Source: CAYFQH01 sp964345215 (GTDB taxonomy: Bacteria > Bacillota > Clostridia > Christensenellales > Aristaeellaceae). Taken from it: a stretch of 64,000 nucleotides of DNA. Made by a program: the position numbers and the translations under genes. Under the pieces are notes generated by a model. That model was not told the origin of the DNA and made no database searches. It worked only from the letters and a program-made list of their open reading frames with translations. Shown piece by piece: positions 19,394 to 28,452 of this stretch; positions within the stretch are counted from its first letter, which is position 1; every line of letters starts with the position of its first letter. The DNA lies in contig CAYFQH010000002.1 in the NCBI GenBank assembly GCA_964345215.1, forward strand, positions 1-64,000, written 5' to 3'.

Positions 19394-20221
19394 ATGATGG
19401 ATTATACCTTTGATTTGGTCGGAAAAATCGGTTCCATGGCCCTCATTAGAAAAGAAGATAAAGATATTGACTATAATATTTTTTCAAGAATCGGAAATGA
19501 ACTACGCCCGGGAATGATTTGGGTCACCTCCGGCGCTACGGAAATTGGCCGCCTGGATTATATTAAGCGCACCGGCATTGAACTGTCGGGAGATAGCGAG
19601 CAGGATAAGGCCGACTATGCTGCCCAAGGGCAGGCCATTCTAATGCAAAACTACCGCCAGTTTGTTTCCCCTGAATATGGTATTCGCCAACTTTTGGTGG
19701 AACATCCCCACTTTAACGATCCGGAAAAGCGGGAACACATCAGAAAGCTTCTGATTCGTGCTGCTATGCAAAAAACCATTCCCATTATTAACTATAATGA
19801 CCCGGTAAGTGATGAAGAAAACCGAAAAATGGAACTGGTTATTCGTAAAAATGCCGGCCAACAGGTCCACGAATGTGTAGATAACGATGAAACTGCCGCC
19901 GTTGTGGCGGATTTGGTCAAGGCCAAGACCTTGCTGCTTCTTACTTCAACCCAAGGCATTTATCAGGATGCGGCGGACCCCAGCACCCTGGTGCGAGAGG
20001 TGGTCGCTTCTACCCCTGATGCCCTTAAAAAAGCTGTGCAAAAACTGCAGGAAAGCTGCAATGGGGCCAGCCGAAAGGGAGCCAACGGGGCCCGGGTAAA
20101 GCTTGAGTTTGCCTTAAGTTCTGCTTTAAAGGGAACCACGGTGATTATTGGCCATGCGAAATATCGCATTAGCGACCTGGTGGAAAACAGGGTGCCCTGC
20201 ACGCGAATTGGTTTAATCTAG
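19394..20221 (+). CDS. Amino acid kinase superfamily protein, divergent
   Basis: This 275-aa protein has the amino acid kinase fold: VGKIGSMALIRKED, WVTSGATEIGR (nucleotide-site glycine loop), and VDNDETAAVVADLVKAKTLLLLTSTQGIY, the equivalent of the glutamate 5-kinase/UMP kinase NDxLxAxVA and LTDxxGxY motifs. The closest pattern is glutamate 5-kinase without a PUA domain, but no proA or proC is nearby and the first conserved GSS-type loop is altered. ATG 19394 or 19397 both fit the AAAAGGAG site. It sits directly behind the MATE gene and ends in a shared terminator. The substrate is unknown. Confidence 0.75.
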   Translation: MMDYTFDLVGKIGSMALIRKEDKDIDYNIFSRIGNELRPGMIWVTSGATEIGRLDYIKRTGIELSGDSEQDKADYAAQGQAILMQNYRQFVSPEYGIRQLLVEHPHFNDPEKREHIRKLLIRAAMQKTIPIINYNDPVSDEENRKMELVIRKNAGQQVHECVDNDETAAVVADLVKAKTLLLLTSTQGIYQDAADPSTLVREVVASTPDALKKAVQKLQESCNGASRKGANGARVKLEFALSSALKGTTVIIGHAKYRISDLVENRVPCTRIGLI

Positions 20222-20230
20222 TTACATATA

Positions 20231-20266
20231 AAAAAACAGCGCATTTTTATATATGCGCTGTTTTTT
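20231..20266. terminator. Bidirectional terminator between kinase-fold gene and aroK
   Basis: AAAAAACAGCGCAT and ATGCGCTGTTTTTT form a long stem with A and T runs on both sides, so it can serve both converging genes. Confidence 0.88.
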
Positions 20267-20274
20267 ATCCTTCT

Positions 20275-20784
20275 TTATTCGGCCAGCTGCTTAATAATTT
20301 TTTCAAGGGCAGCAAGGCCAGGGTAATAGCCCTTTGAATTATCCAAATAGGCATCCGCCAGGGAGCGATAGACAGGCATTCGCTCCTTGTATAAATCCAC
20401 TACCCCTTGCATCCCCTTCTGGGCCAGCATGGGGCGCCTATCCAGCTTAATGTCCGAAAGAATTTGTTCGATGGGCCGGTCAACCAGCACAATAATGCCG
20501 GAATTTTTCATAATATCGCAATTCATTTTTCGAAGAACCATCCCGCCTCCTGTTGAAATAATAGAGGGAATTTCGTCTGCCAGGTGGATGAGCAAATTGC
20601 TTTCAGCATTTCTAAAGGCTTGCTCCCCATAATTTTGAAAAATTTCATAAATGGTCGCCCCAGCCTGTTCAGAGAGGACTATGTCCGTATCGATATACGG
20701 AATGTTTAGCCGGCGGGCAGTTCGCCTTCCCAGGCTGCTTTTTCCACTTCCAGGCATACCGATTAAAAACAGATGCCGATCCAT
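20275..20784 (-). CDS. aroK: Shikimate kinase
   Basis: This 169-aa protein has Walker A GMPGSGKS, shikimate-binding YIDTDIVLSEQAG, the central STGGG loop, and a lid with RRPML. It phosphorylates shikimate at O3, the fifth step of chorismate synthesis. Length matches the family. The ATG is preceded by GGAGGGAGAG. It stands alone; no other aro genes are in the window. About 230 nt upstream are AT-rich without a clear promoter. Confidence 0.93.
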   Translation of the reverse strand: MDRHLFLIGMPGSGKSSLGRRTARRLNIPYIDTDIVLSEQAGATIYEIFQNYGEQAFRNAESNLLIHLADEIPSIISTGGGMVLRKMNCDIMKNSGIIVLVDRPIEQILSDIKLDRRPMLAQKGMQGVVDLYKERMPVYRSLADAYLDNSKGYYPGLAALEKIIKQLAE

Positions 20785-21015
20785 GTCTCTCCCTCCTCGT
20801 CCTTTTTTAATGGCCAGATATTAAAAATACGCTCTCCCCATAAGAATAGGCGCTGTTGAACGGGCTCACTATACAAGCCTTCGCCTTTTCATACTTGCTC
20901 TTAGTTAATAGTTTATCCTACCCGGTGTTCATATTGCAAGCATAATGCAATCCAATCGATGTAAATTATTGTTATAAATATTATACTATTTGCTTTTTTT
21001 GCGCTGGTGATTTTA

Positions 21016-22527
21016 TTATTTCCTTTGTTCCCGTTCCAAGGTAAAATAGAAGCCCGTTTCCCCCGAAGCGCTTTGGGCCCATATTTTTTGGCCATGGTCT
21101 TCAATAATACGCTTGGAAATGCTCAGCCCCAGGCCTGTGCCGTGGCCAGGGGTATGGGCCTTATCCACCTTATAAAAGCGGTCAAATATGTGGGGCAAGT
21201 CTTTTTGGCTGATCTCCTGCCCGTCATCTTTTACCCAAATCAGGGCCTTTGGCTTTTTACTTTCAATGGTTTTGGTTCCAAGCCAAATGGTTCCGTTTTC
21301 CGGCGTAAACTTAATGGCGTTGTCAATCAAATTCACCATCACCTGCTCAATGGCATCGCTGTCGCCTACACAAATACAGTATTCCTCTTCAAATTCCACT
21401 TCCACTTCAATTTCTTTTTGATCAATATCGTTATAGCGGCGAATTAAAACCCTTCTGATAAGCTCATTCATATCAAAGCAGCTTTCATGAATCGGCGTTT
21501 TTTCCTGTTCCATACGGCTCAGCTGTAAAAGTTCGTTTATGAGTTTGGTCAGCCGAGTGGTCTCTTCGCTTACAATTTGCAGGTATTTGGGGTGTTCTTC
21601 TTGGGGAATGGTGCCATCTTGCATGCCCTGTATAAAGCCGTGGATGCTGGTTAGGGGCGAACGCAGTTCGTGGGACACATTGGCCACAAACTCCCGCCGG
21701 CTTTTTTCAAGCCGTTCCAGCTGTTCGGCCATGGTATTAAAGGAGATGGCCAATTTTTGTATTTCCTCAGAGCCCTCAATTTCGGCCTTTTGCTCAAAAT
21801 TGCCCTTGGCCATAGATTCGGTTGCCTTAGCCATACTGGCCAGAGGCTTTGTCATTTGCCTTGTAAAAATATAGGCGGATATAATGGCCAGTACAAAAGC
21901 CCACAGGGCCACGGCCAAAATTTGCAGGGTTAAAGACCGATAGGTGGCTCTAATCTCCTGGGCGCTGGTGTAAATAAACACCGCCCCGCCAAAGCTGCTT
22001 CCATCCATCCAGGGCACTGCCACCACAAAAGCCCGCCCTTGGGAGGTACCATCAATGTTTACCTGCTTGGTTACACTTTGGCCATTTTGTATTTCAGGCA
22101 GCAGCGCCCCAAAGGCTTCTATTTTGGCCTGGGCATTTTCATCCTCTTTTAGGTTAACAGACAGTTCTGACTTGCCAAACCTATCTACAATAATTACATA
22201 GGCCCCAAGATCCGACATGAGGTTGGCGGTTTTCCAGTTCATATACTCATCAACGGTTCCGCCGGCAATTTCCGCCGCCTTGCCAAACACAAGCAAGGCA
22301 GAACTTTGGCTTTTAATCCCGTATTCATACCGTTTGGCCGCCAAATAGGCCATTTCTTCTCCCTGGGTTTTTAGCTCTTTCAGCCGCGACTCTACCCGAT
22401 CGCTGCGCATGGTAACATAGAAAATGAGGGATAGAAGCCCGATAGACACCAAAATAACCACCGTAAATAGCACCATAACCCTGGAGAACATGCTGTTGGG
22501 TTTAAGTTTTTCCCGCAGCTTTTCCAT
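21016..22527 (-). CDS. Membrane sensor histidine kinase
   Basis: This 503-aa protein has two membrane segments (about 17-37 and 198-220) flanking an extracytoplasmic sensor domain of about 160 residues, a HAMP linker, a HisKA domain with SHELRSPLTSIHG (phospho-His near 285), and an HATPase domain with an N box (NLIDNAIKFTP) and G boxes (DDGQEI, GHGTGLGLSI). The architecture is like PhoR/ResE. Its ATG overlaps the stop of the response regulator gene by 1 nt (TAATG), so the two are translationally coupled. The signal sensed is unknown. Confidence 0.92.
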   Translation of the reverse strand: MEKLREKLKPNSMFSRVMVLFTVVILVSIGLLSLIFYVTMRSDRVESRLKELKTQGEEMAYLAAKRYEYGIKSQSSALLVFGKAAEIAGGTVDEYMNWKTANLMSDLGAYVIIVDRFGKSELSVNLKEDENAQAKIEAFGALLPEIQNGQSVTKQVNIDGTSQGRAFVVAVPWMDGSSFGGAVFIYTSAQEIRATYRSLTLQILAVALWAFVLAIISAYIFTRQMTKPLASMAKATESMAKGNFEQKAEIEGSEEIQKLAISFNTMAEQLERLEKSRREFVANVSHELRSPLTSIHGFIQGMQDGTIPQEEHPKYLQIVSEETTRLTKLINELLQLSRMEQEKTPIHESCFDMNELIRRVLIRRYNDIDQKEIEVEVEFEEEYCICVGDSDAIEQVMVNLIDNAIKFTPENGTIWLGTKTIESKKPKALIWVKDDGQEISQKDLPHIFDRFYKVDKAHTPGHGTGLGLSISKRIIEDHGQKIWAQSASGETGFYFTLEREQRK

Positions 22528-23234
22528 TATTTCACCTCAAACTTATACCCAACACCCCATACGGTGCGAATTTGCCAGTTGTATTTTTCACTGCCCACCA
22601 GTTTTTCGCGAATGCGCTTAATGTGGACATCCACCGTACGGCTGTCGCCGAAAAAGTCAAAGTCCCACACCTGTTCCAGCAGCTGCTCCCGGGTAAAAAC
22701 CATATTAGGATGAGAGGACAAAAAGTATAGCAGTTCAATTTCTTTAGGGGGCATTTCTACCAGCCGGTCTTCATAATATACCTCGTACTGGGTTAGGCTG
22801 ATACGGATTCCCGGGTAAGAAACACTCTTCCCCTCTTCTTCTTTTGTTTTAGGCCCAATGGCGCTGCGCCGAAGTACTGCTTTGACCCTAGCAATCAATT
22901 CCTTTGGCTCAAAGGGCTTGGTTAAGTAATCATCGGCCCCCAGCTCCAGCCCCAGCACCTTGTCAAAGGTTTCATCTTTGGCGGTGAGCATAATAATGGG
23001 CACATTGCTTGTTTGGCGAATGGCCCGGCATACCTGCCACCCGTCCATGCCAGGGAGCATAATATCCAAAAGAACCAAGTCCGGGTCCTCCTGCTTAAAC
23101 AGAGCCAACCCCTCGTCTCCCCTATTGGCGATGGCCACCTGATACCCTTCTTTTTCAAGGTACAGCTGCACCAGCCGGCAAATGTTGGGATCATCATCAA
23201 TAAATAAAATTTTTGTTTTTTCCGTATTGGCCAT
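22527..23234 (-). CDS. OmpR/PhoB-type response regulator
   Basis: This 235-aa protein has a receiver domain with the acidic pocket (FIDDDP), phospho-acceptor Asp in LLDIMLPGMDG, Thr in MLTAKDE and Lys in TKPFEP, then a winged-helix DNA-binding domain (VFTREQLLEQVWDFDFFGDSRTVDVHIKRIREKL). It pairs with the downstream kinase. It starts 18 nt after mutS2, so it probably belongs to the zapA-U32-mutS2 transcript as well. Confidence 0.94.
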   Translation of the reverse strand: MANTEKTKILFIDDDPNICRLVQLYLEKEGYQVAIANRGDEGLALFKQEDPDLVLLDIMLPGMDGWQVCRAIRQTSNVPIIMLTAKDETFDKVLGLELGADDYLTKPFEPKELIARVKAVLRRSAIGPKTKEEEGKSVSYPGIRISLTQYEVYYEDRLVEMPPKEIELLYFLSSHPNMVFTREQLLEQVWDFDFFGDSRTVDVHIKRIREKLVGSEKYNWQIRTVWGVGYKFEVK

Positions 23235-23252
23235 CCTTCATCCCTCTTTTTT

Positions 23253-25613
23253 TTATTTTAACGTAACCACCGTAACCCCAGACTCTCCTTCGCCATAAAT
23301 ACCCAGTCGATAGCTTTTTACATGGGGATGCCTTTTTAAATGCTGGTGAATGCCTGCCCGCAAAATGCCTGTACCTTTGCCGTGAATAATAGATACCTCA
23401 CCCAAGGAGGCTAGCACCGCCTCATCTAAGTATTGGTCAATTTCAACCAGGGCTTCGTCTACTGCCATGCCCCGCACATCCAGTTCCATAGCAACGGTGC
23501 GCTGGGCTGTTTGGGTAAAGGCCCGCACCTGGCTTGATTTGGCGGGGGATTTTTCTTTTACACGCCGAAGCTGAGCCACAGGTACTTTCATTTTCATAAT
23601 ACCTGCTTGAATCTGCACCTCTCCCTTGTTGTCCGGGGGGGTTAAAACCGTAGCCTTTGTGTTTAAGTGTACAATCATCACTTCTTCCCCGGGTCTTAAA
23701 CCTTTGGGAGGCTTCCCCTGGGGCACTGTCGGTTTTGCCAGGCCTTCGTACAGGCTGTCTTCCTGCTGAGCAAGGCCTTTTTTAAGCCTTTGTATTTCAT
23801 GTTCCTGAAGGCTGTGCCCTTCACTTCTTAACTTTTTAAGCTCTGAAATAATGCCTTCGGACTCCCTTTTGGCATTTAAAACAATCCGCTTCGCCTCTTC
23901 CCGGGCCTTGCGCAGGTTCTCTTCCCGTTTTTGCTCCAGCTCACGGCGCAGTTTTTCCGCTTCGTCCCGCAAGCGGATGGTTTCCTGCCTTGCCTCCTGG
24001 GCCAGCTGGTACTCTTTTTCAGCGATTTGCTGGTGATGCTGGGCGTTGGCGATCACATCTTCAAAACGGATGGTCTCCTGGCTTAAAAGTTCCCTGGCTG
24101 TATCAATTACTTCTTCACTCAAGCCCAATTTTCGTGAAATTTCAAAGGCATTGCTCTTGCCGGGAATGCCGATGGACAGCCGGTAGGTTGGCCGCAGGGT
24201 TTCGATGTTAAATTCTACACTGGCATTTTCTACCCCCGGGGTAGATAAGGCAAAGGCCTTTAACTCGCTATAGTGGGTGGTGGCCAGGGTGCGTATTTTG
24301 CGTTTGAGCAGTTTTTCTAAAATGCTTTGGGCCAGGGCCGCTCCTTCGGTAGGGTCGGTGCCCGCTCCCAGCTCGTCAAACAAAACCAGGTCATCTTCTG
24401 CCACGTTTTGCATAATGGCAACAATATTTGTCATGTGAGAGGAAAAGGTAGACAGGCTTTGTTCAATGCTCTGTTCATCCCCAATGTCGGCAAAAACCTG
24501 ATTAAACACACACATTTCGGTGCCTGGGTCTGCCGGCAGATGAAGCCCTGCCTGCATCATTAAGGTAAAAAGGCCTACGGTTTTAAGGGTTACGGTTTTC
24601 CCCCCCGTATTGGGGCCGGTAATCACCAGGGTAGTAAAGTCTTCCCCCATCCACAAATCAATGGGTACCACAGCTTTAGGGTCGATTAAAGGGTGGCGGC
24701 CCCTTTTGATTTTTATAAAGCCCCTTTGGTTAATATCGGGCTTTACCCCGTTCATCTGCCGGGAGAGGGCCCCTTTAGCAAAGATAAAATCCAGCTGGCT
24801 TAGCAAGTGTATGTTATGGATAATGGTCTCTTTTTCCGGGCCTACCAAGGCCGAAAGTTCGGCTAAAATCCGCTTAATCTCCTCCTGCTCTTTAGCAGCC
24901 CACTCTTTTAATTTGTTATTGATTTCAACCACAGCCATGGGCTCTATAAACAAGGTGGCCCCGCTTGATGACTGGTCGTGTACAAGGCCGGGCACAGCCC
25001 CCCTGTGCTCTTGCTTTACAGGCAGTACATACCGGTCATTTCGCATGGTTACAATCGGATCTTGCAGGTATTTTGAAAAACTGGTGCTGCGGATCATGCT
25101 ATTTAGCTTTTCGCGCACTTTCTCGCTTGCCAGGCGCATTTGCCTGCGGATGTTAAACAGTTCGCTGCTGGCCCTATCGGCAATTTCATCTTCGCTTAAA
25201 ATGGCATCGGTAATGGCCTGTTCCACCCTTTGAAGGCTGGTAATTTCTTCGGCCATGGCAGTAATCAGGGGGGCCTGGTTTTCTTTATGAACCAAAGCTG
25301 AACGCACCCCCCGGCCCGCCGCCAAACAGCCGGCTACCTGAAGCAAGCTTTTAGGCGAAAGGCTGCCGCCTTTTTCGGCCAGTCCTACCTGGGGGCTTAC
25401 ATCGTCAAAATATAGCATGGGGCTGCCCCCCATGTAGCTTAAAAGAGACAGGGCCTCCTGGGTGTGGGCCTGGGTGGTATGGATTTGCCCTATATCGTTG
25501 GTAGGCACCAAAGCTTGGCACCGTTCCTTCCCCAGGGGGGTTAAGGCCAAGGCAATCAACTGCTGACGTATTTTATCAAACTCCAACACCCGTATATTTC
25601 GGTTCTCGTCCAT
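23253..25613 (-). CDS. mutS2: MutS2 (RqcU-type) ATPase/endonuclease
   Basis: This 786-aa protein has the MutS2 arrangement: core helices, ATPase with Walker A TGPNTGGKT near residue 332 and Walker B LVLFDELGAGTDP, a long Lys/Glu/Arg-rich coiled coil (about 520-640), a KOW-like segment (PGEEVMIVHLNTKATVL) and a C-terminal Smr domain (LDVRGMAVDEAL, IIHGKGTGILR). MutS2 suppresses recombination or splits collided ribosomes in other Firmicutes. Start ATG 25613 has AAAGGA upstream; an in-frame GTG at 25631 has none. It is 26 nt downstream of the U32 gene. Confidence 0.94.
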   Translation of the reverse strand: MDENRNIRVLEFDKIRQQLIALALTPLGKERCQALVPTNDIGQIHTTQAHTQEALSLLSYMGGSPMLYFDDVSPQVGLAEKGGSLSPKSLLQVAGCLAAGRGVRSALVHKENQAPLITAMAEEITSLQRVEQAITDAILSEDEIADRASSELFNIRRQMRLASEKVREKLNSMIRSTSFSKYLQDPIVTMRNDRYVLPVKQEHRGAVPGLVHDQSSSGATLFIEPMAVVEINNKLKEWAAKEQEEIKRILAELSALVGPEKETIIHNIHLLSQLDFIFAKGALSRQMNGVKPDINQRGFIKIKRGRHPLIDPKAVVPIDLWMGEDFTTLVITGPNTGGKTVTLKTVGLFTLMMQAGLHLPADPGTEMCVFNQVFADIGDEQSIEQSLSTFSSHMTNIVAIMQNVAEDDLVLFDELGAGTDPTEGAALAQSILEKLLKRKIRTLATTHYSELKAFALSTPGVENASVEFNIETLRPTYRLSIGIPGKSNAFEISRKLGLSEEVIDTARELLSQETIRFEDVIANAQHHQQIAEKEYQLAQEARQETIRLRDEAEKLRRELEQKREENLRKAREEAKRIVLNAKRESEGIISELKKLRSEGHSLQEHEIQRLKKGLAQQEDSLYEGLAKPTVPQGKPPKGLRPGEEVMIVHLNTKATVLTPPDNKGEVQIQAGIMKMKVPVAQLRRVKEKSPAKSSQVRAFTQTAQRTVAMELDVRGMAVDEALVEIDQYLDEAVLASLGEVSIIHGKGTGILRAGIHQHLKRHPHVKSYRLGIYGEGESGVTVVTLK

Positions 25614-25639
25614 AGGTTGTCCTTTCTTCACGGCTATCT

Positions 25640-27991
25640 TTATTCAACCCCACGGGCGAAATGCCCCTGGGTATTTTTTTTAATTGGGTTTTGGCTGTTC
25701 TTTCCCTCTCGCTTATCCATAAAGGCTTCAAAAATTTGAAGCTGCTCCTCCGGGGGCTCTAGGGTAAAATCAAAGAGGATTGAGCGGTTTTGGCCCAGCC
25801 CCGCGATATGGGCAAACAAGCTGGTCGGCAAACTGTTTAAAAGTTCTACAGTGCAGCCTTCCTGCTGGTGCACCGGGATTAAGGGAAAGGTGTAGCCCTT
25901 ACGGTCGGTAAGGGTTTTTCCAAGAAGGGCTTGCTTTGCCCCTGTCATGCACAAGGTGCATTTTTCGCGGCCCCTTTCAAGGCCCAGCCTGGTTCTTGCA
26001 GGGCAATGGTTTAAGGTCATCAGCCTGGTATGGCCGTAAACCTTGTACACCAAGGGCCGGTTAGCCGCCAGCTCCACTTCCCCCAGTTCCCTTTGGTTTA
26101 GCTCCGGCCAGGCTGTTTCAAAAACGGTTTGGTAGCGGCTCAGGGTTTCAAAGGCCTTTTTGTTCCAAATAGGCACCGTATCCAAAAGGGCGGTTTGTAC
26201 AGAAAATTCCTGCCCTAGCTGGCCAATGTTGCCAAGGGCCACCCCTTCGATTTGGCTGTATTTTTTTATACTTTCGCTAATGGCTTTAAGGCTTGCGCTG
26301 CTAAGCTGAGTAGGTAAGGCCAACCAGCTGCCCTTGGGCAAGGCCAGCAGCTGGGCATCCAGCATGGGCAGCCTAAAGTCCCTTGGGGCGTACAAAAACA
26401 GCTGGGCCCCTCTTGCCAAAAATTGAGAGGCCAGGCCAAGGTTGCCGCTTTTTACAAGCACTTTTGGGGGTGTAAGGCTTTTACTTATTCCTTTTTGAAG
26501 GGTGTAAGGGGCGGGGCAAGGCTTTTCCCTTGCCATCTCAAAGGCATTGATCCGCTTTGCGTTTAAAGCCTGAACCCCATCCGTGCGCAGTTGATTTAGC
26601 TTGGAAGGAGGCATAAAGGCCTTTTCTCCAATCAGTTCAAGAGCTGTTAAATGGTATGGGGTTTCCTTTAACTTTGACAAGTTTAAAAAAGCTGTTTCGT
26701 AGGTGAGGGCTGCCTTTTGAGCCGCCTCCACCACATCCCCATAAACAACGGCTTCATGTTCACCGTCCTTAAGAATAAGCTGGCTTTTCTCCCCAGGGGC
26801 TACCCTAAGCTGGGCCGTAAGGCCAATGGTAGGGCGACGGCGAAGGCTGGCTTGCTTTAGCTGCTGTGCATCCCACAGGCGCATCACCCGGGTTCCTGGG
26901 CCCACAGCCATATCGGGGCGAAGCCGTACCTTTGCCTGATCCCCTTTAGGCACTTGGGGGCCGGAATAAGTGGTTTCACTTTCTGTTTTGCTCAAAAAGC
27001 GCAGGCCATCCTCCGGGTTTAAATCCTGCTCTACAAGCACAAAGGCGAAATTTTTTTCGACCCTTGTTACCTTGCCTATATAAACCCCTTGGTGGTTTAC
27101 ACGGGTTTCATCAATAATGGCCCCATCTTGGGCCCCAAGGGCATAGCCTTTGGTAAAGCCGCCCCGGTTAAACATTTGAGCTGTCCGGCGGCTTTCTTCT
27201 TCGCCGGCCTTTTGAAAGGAGCCGCTGGCCAAGCTGTTTATGCCCAGCCGGTAAGAGGCGGTAATTTCGCTTACATATTCGGGCCGTTTAACCCTCCCTT
27301 CAATTTTAAGAGAGGTCACCCCCGCCTCGGCCAAAAGATTCAGTTCATCCCGAAGGTTCATATCCCTTGGGGAAAGCCAGTTGCCCCACTGACCCTCATA
27401 TTGATAAGGCAGGCGGCAAGCCTGGGCACAGCGGCCCCGGTTTCCACTGCGCCCTCCTACCATTCCCGAAAACAGGCACTGGCCGCTTTGGCTAACACAC
27501 AGGGCGCCGTGTACAAATATTTCCGTTTCAATACCCGTTCGGGCTACTTCGCCAATGGTTTTAAGGCTATTTTCCCTGGCCAAAACCACCCGAGAAAAGC
27601 CCGCATCTTTTAAAAACATGGCTCCCTGCACATTGTGAATGGCCATTTGGGTGCTGGCATGGATAGGCAAATAGGGATAATGCTTTTTAATATAGGTTCC
27701 AACTCCAATATCCTGAACGATGACCCCGTCAACCTTTAGCCTGTTAAGGTTAAAAATCACCTCTTCCAGCTGAGGCATTTCCCTCTCTTTTACAAGGGTG
27801 TTCACAGTTACATAAACCTTTATATGCCAAAGGTGGCAAAGGCTGACTGCCTTTGCCAATTCTTCCAGTGTAAAATTTCCTGCTCCCGCCCTTGCCCCAA
27901 AGGCGGTATAAGCCAGGTACACCCCATCGGCGCCTGCGTCAATGGCAGCATGAAGGGCCTGAACATTTCCTGCAGGGGCTAATAATTCCAT
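25640..27991 (-). CDS. U32 family peptidase-like protein with DUF3656
   Basis: This 783-aa protein opens with the U32 signature MELLAPAGNVQALHAAIDAGADGVYLAY and includes ETEIFVHGALCVSQSGQCLFS and RCAQACRLPY (conserved Cys cluster), then a DUF3656-type region and a C-terminal Cys pair (EKCTLC). Large U32 proteins of this kind are related to RlhA, which is required for 23S rRNA C2501 hydroxylation; the peptidase label is historical. It is 8 nt downstream of zapA and just upstream of mutS2, a conserved Clostridial order. Confidence 0.9.
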   Translation of the reverse strand: MELLAPAGNVQALHAAIDAGADGVYLAYTAFGARAGAGNFTLEELAKAVSLCHLWHIKVYVTVNTLVKEREMPQLEEVIFNLNRLKVDGVIVQDIGVGTYIKKHYPYLPIHASTQMAIHNVQGAMFLKDAGFSRVVLARENSLKTIGEVARTGIETEIFVHGALCVSQSGQCLFSGMVGGRSGNRGRCAQACRLPYQYEGQWGNWLSPRDMNLRDELNLLAEAGVTSLKIEGRVKRPEYVSEITASYRLGINSLASGSFQKAGEEESRRTAQMFNRGGFTKGYALGAQDGAIIDETRVNHQGVYIGKVTRVEKNFAFVLVEQDLNPEDGLRFLSKTESETTYSGPQVPKGDQAKVRLRPDMAVGPGTRVMRLWDAQQLKQASLRRRPTIGLTAQLRVAPGEKSQLILKDGEHEAVVYGDVVEAAQKAALTYETAFLNLSKLKETPYHLTALELIGEKAFMPPSKLNQLRTDGVQALNAKRINAFEMAREKPCPAPYTLQKGISKSLTPPKVLVKSGNLGLASQFLARGAQLFLYAPRDFRLPMLDAQLLALPKGSWLALPTQLSSASLKAISESIKKYSQIEGVALGNIGQLGQEFSVQTALLDTVPIWNKKAFETLSRYQTVFETAWPELNQRELGEVELAANRPLVYKVYGHTRLMTLNHCPARTRLGLERGREKCTLCMTGAKQALLGKTLTDRKGYTFPLIPVHQQEGCTVELLNSLPTSLFAHIAGLGQNRSILFDFTLEPPEEQLQIFEAFMDKREGKNSQNPIKKNTQGHFARGVE

Positions 27992-27999
27992 TGCTATTT

Positions 28000-28269
28000 T
28001 TATTCCCGTCTTTCTATTGCGGCTTTACGGGCCAAGGTTAATTCACGCCTTAAACGGGTGTTTTCATCCTGGGCCTTTAGCAGTTCATCCCCTAAATTCA
28101 GGGCGGTTAAAACGACTACCATATTGCTGGGAAGCCTTGTCGCCTGCTCTACCTCTGATATTTTTCGATCCACATAAATGCCCACCCGATGGACATGTTC
28201 AGGGGGATCGGACGAGAGCAGGATATAGTCTTTTCCGGCAATGCGTACTTTTATTTTCTGCTTTTCCAT
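28000..28269 (-). CDS. zapA: Cell division protein ZapA
   Basis: This 89-aa protein matches ZapA: KVRIAGKDYILLSSDPPEHVHRVGIYVDRKI, then NMVVVLTALNLGDELLKAQDENTRLRREL forming a coiled coil. ZapA bundles FtsZ filaments at the division ring. It is the first gene of a run zapA-U32-mutS2-response regulator-kinase and lies divergent from the desaturase gene. Confidence 0.9.
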   Translation of the reverse strand: MEKQKIKVRIAGKDYILLSSDPPEHVHRVGIYVDRKISEVEQATRLPSNMVVVLTALNLGDELLKAQDENTRLRRELTLARKAAIERRE

Positions 28270-28392
28270 AGGCTCCTCCTTTGCCTTTCTATTATACGCA
28301 ATTTTGCTTCATCCTTCAATCTTATCCTTTGTTTTTGCCCTTTTTCAAAAGGTTTTGCGTTTTTATCATTTACTTTTAATCCTTTTCGCCCT

Positions 28393-28420
28393 TTTACCTA
28401 AAGATGAGTCGTGGTATACT
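28393..28420 (+). promoter_or_regulatory. Promoter for the carotenoid-type desaturase
   Basis: TTTACC (4/6) is followed after 16 nt by TATACT (5/6), placing the start about 25 nt before the gene's ATG. Confidence 0.55.
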
Positions 28421-28452
28421 TACAGTATAAGTGTGAATAAAGGAGCACTAAA

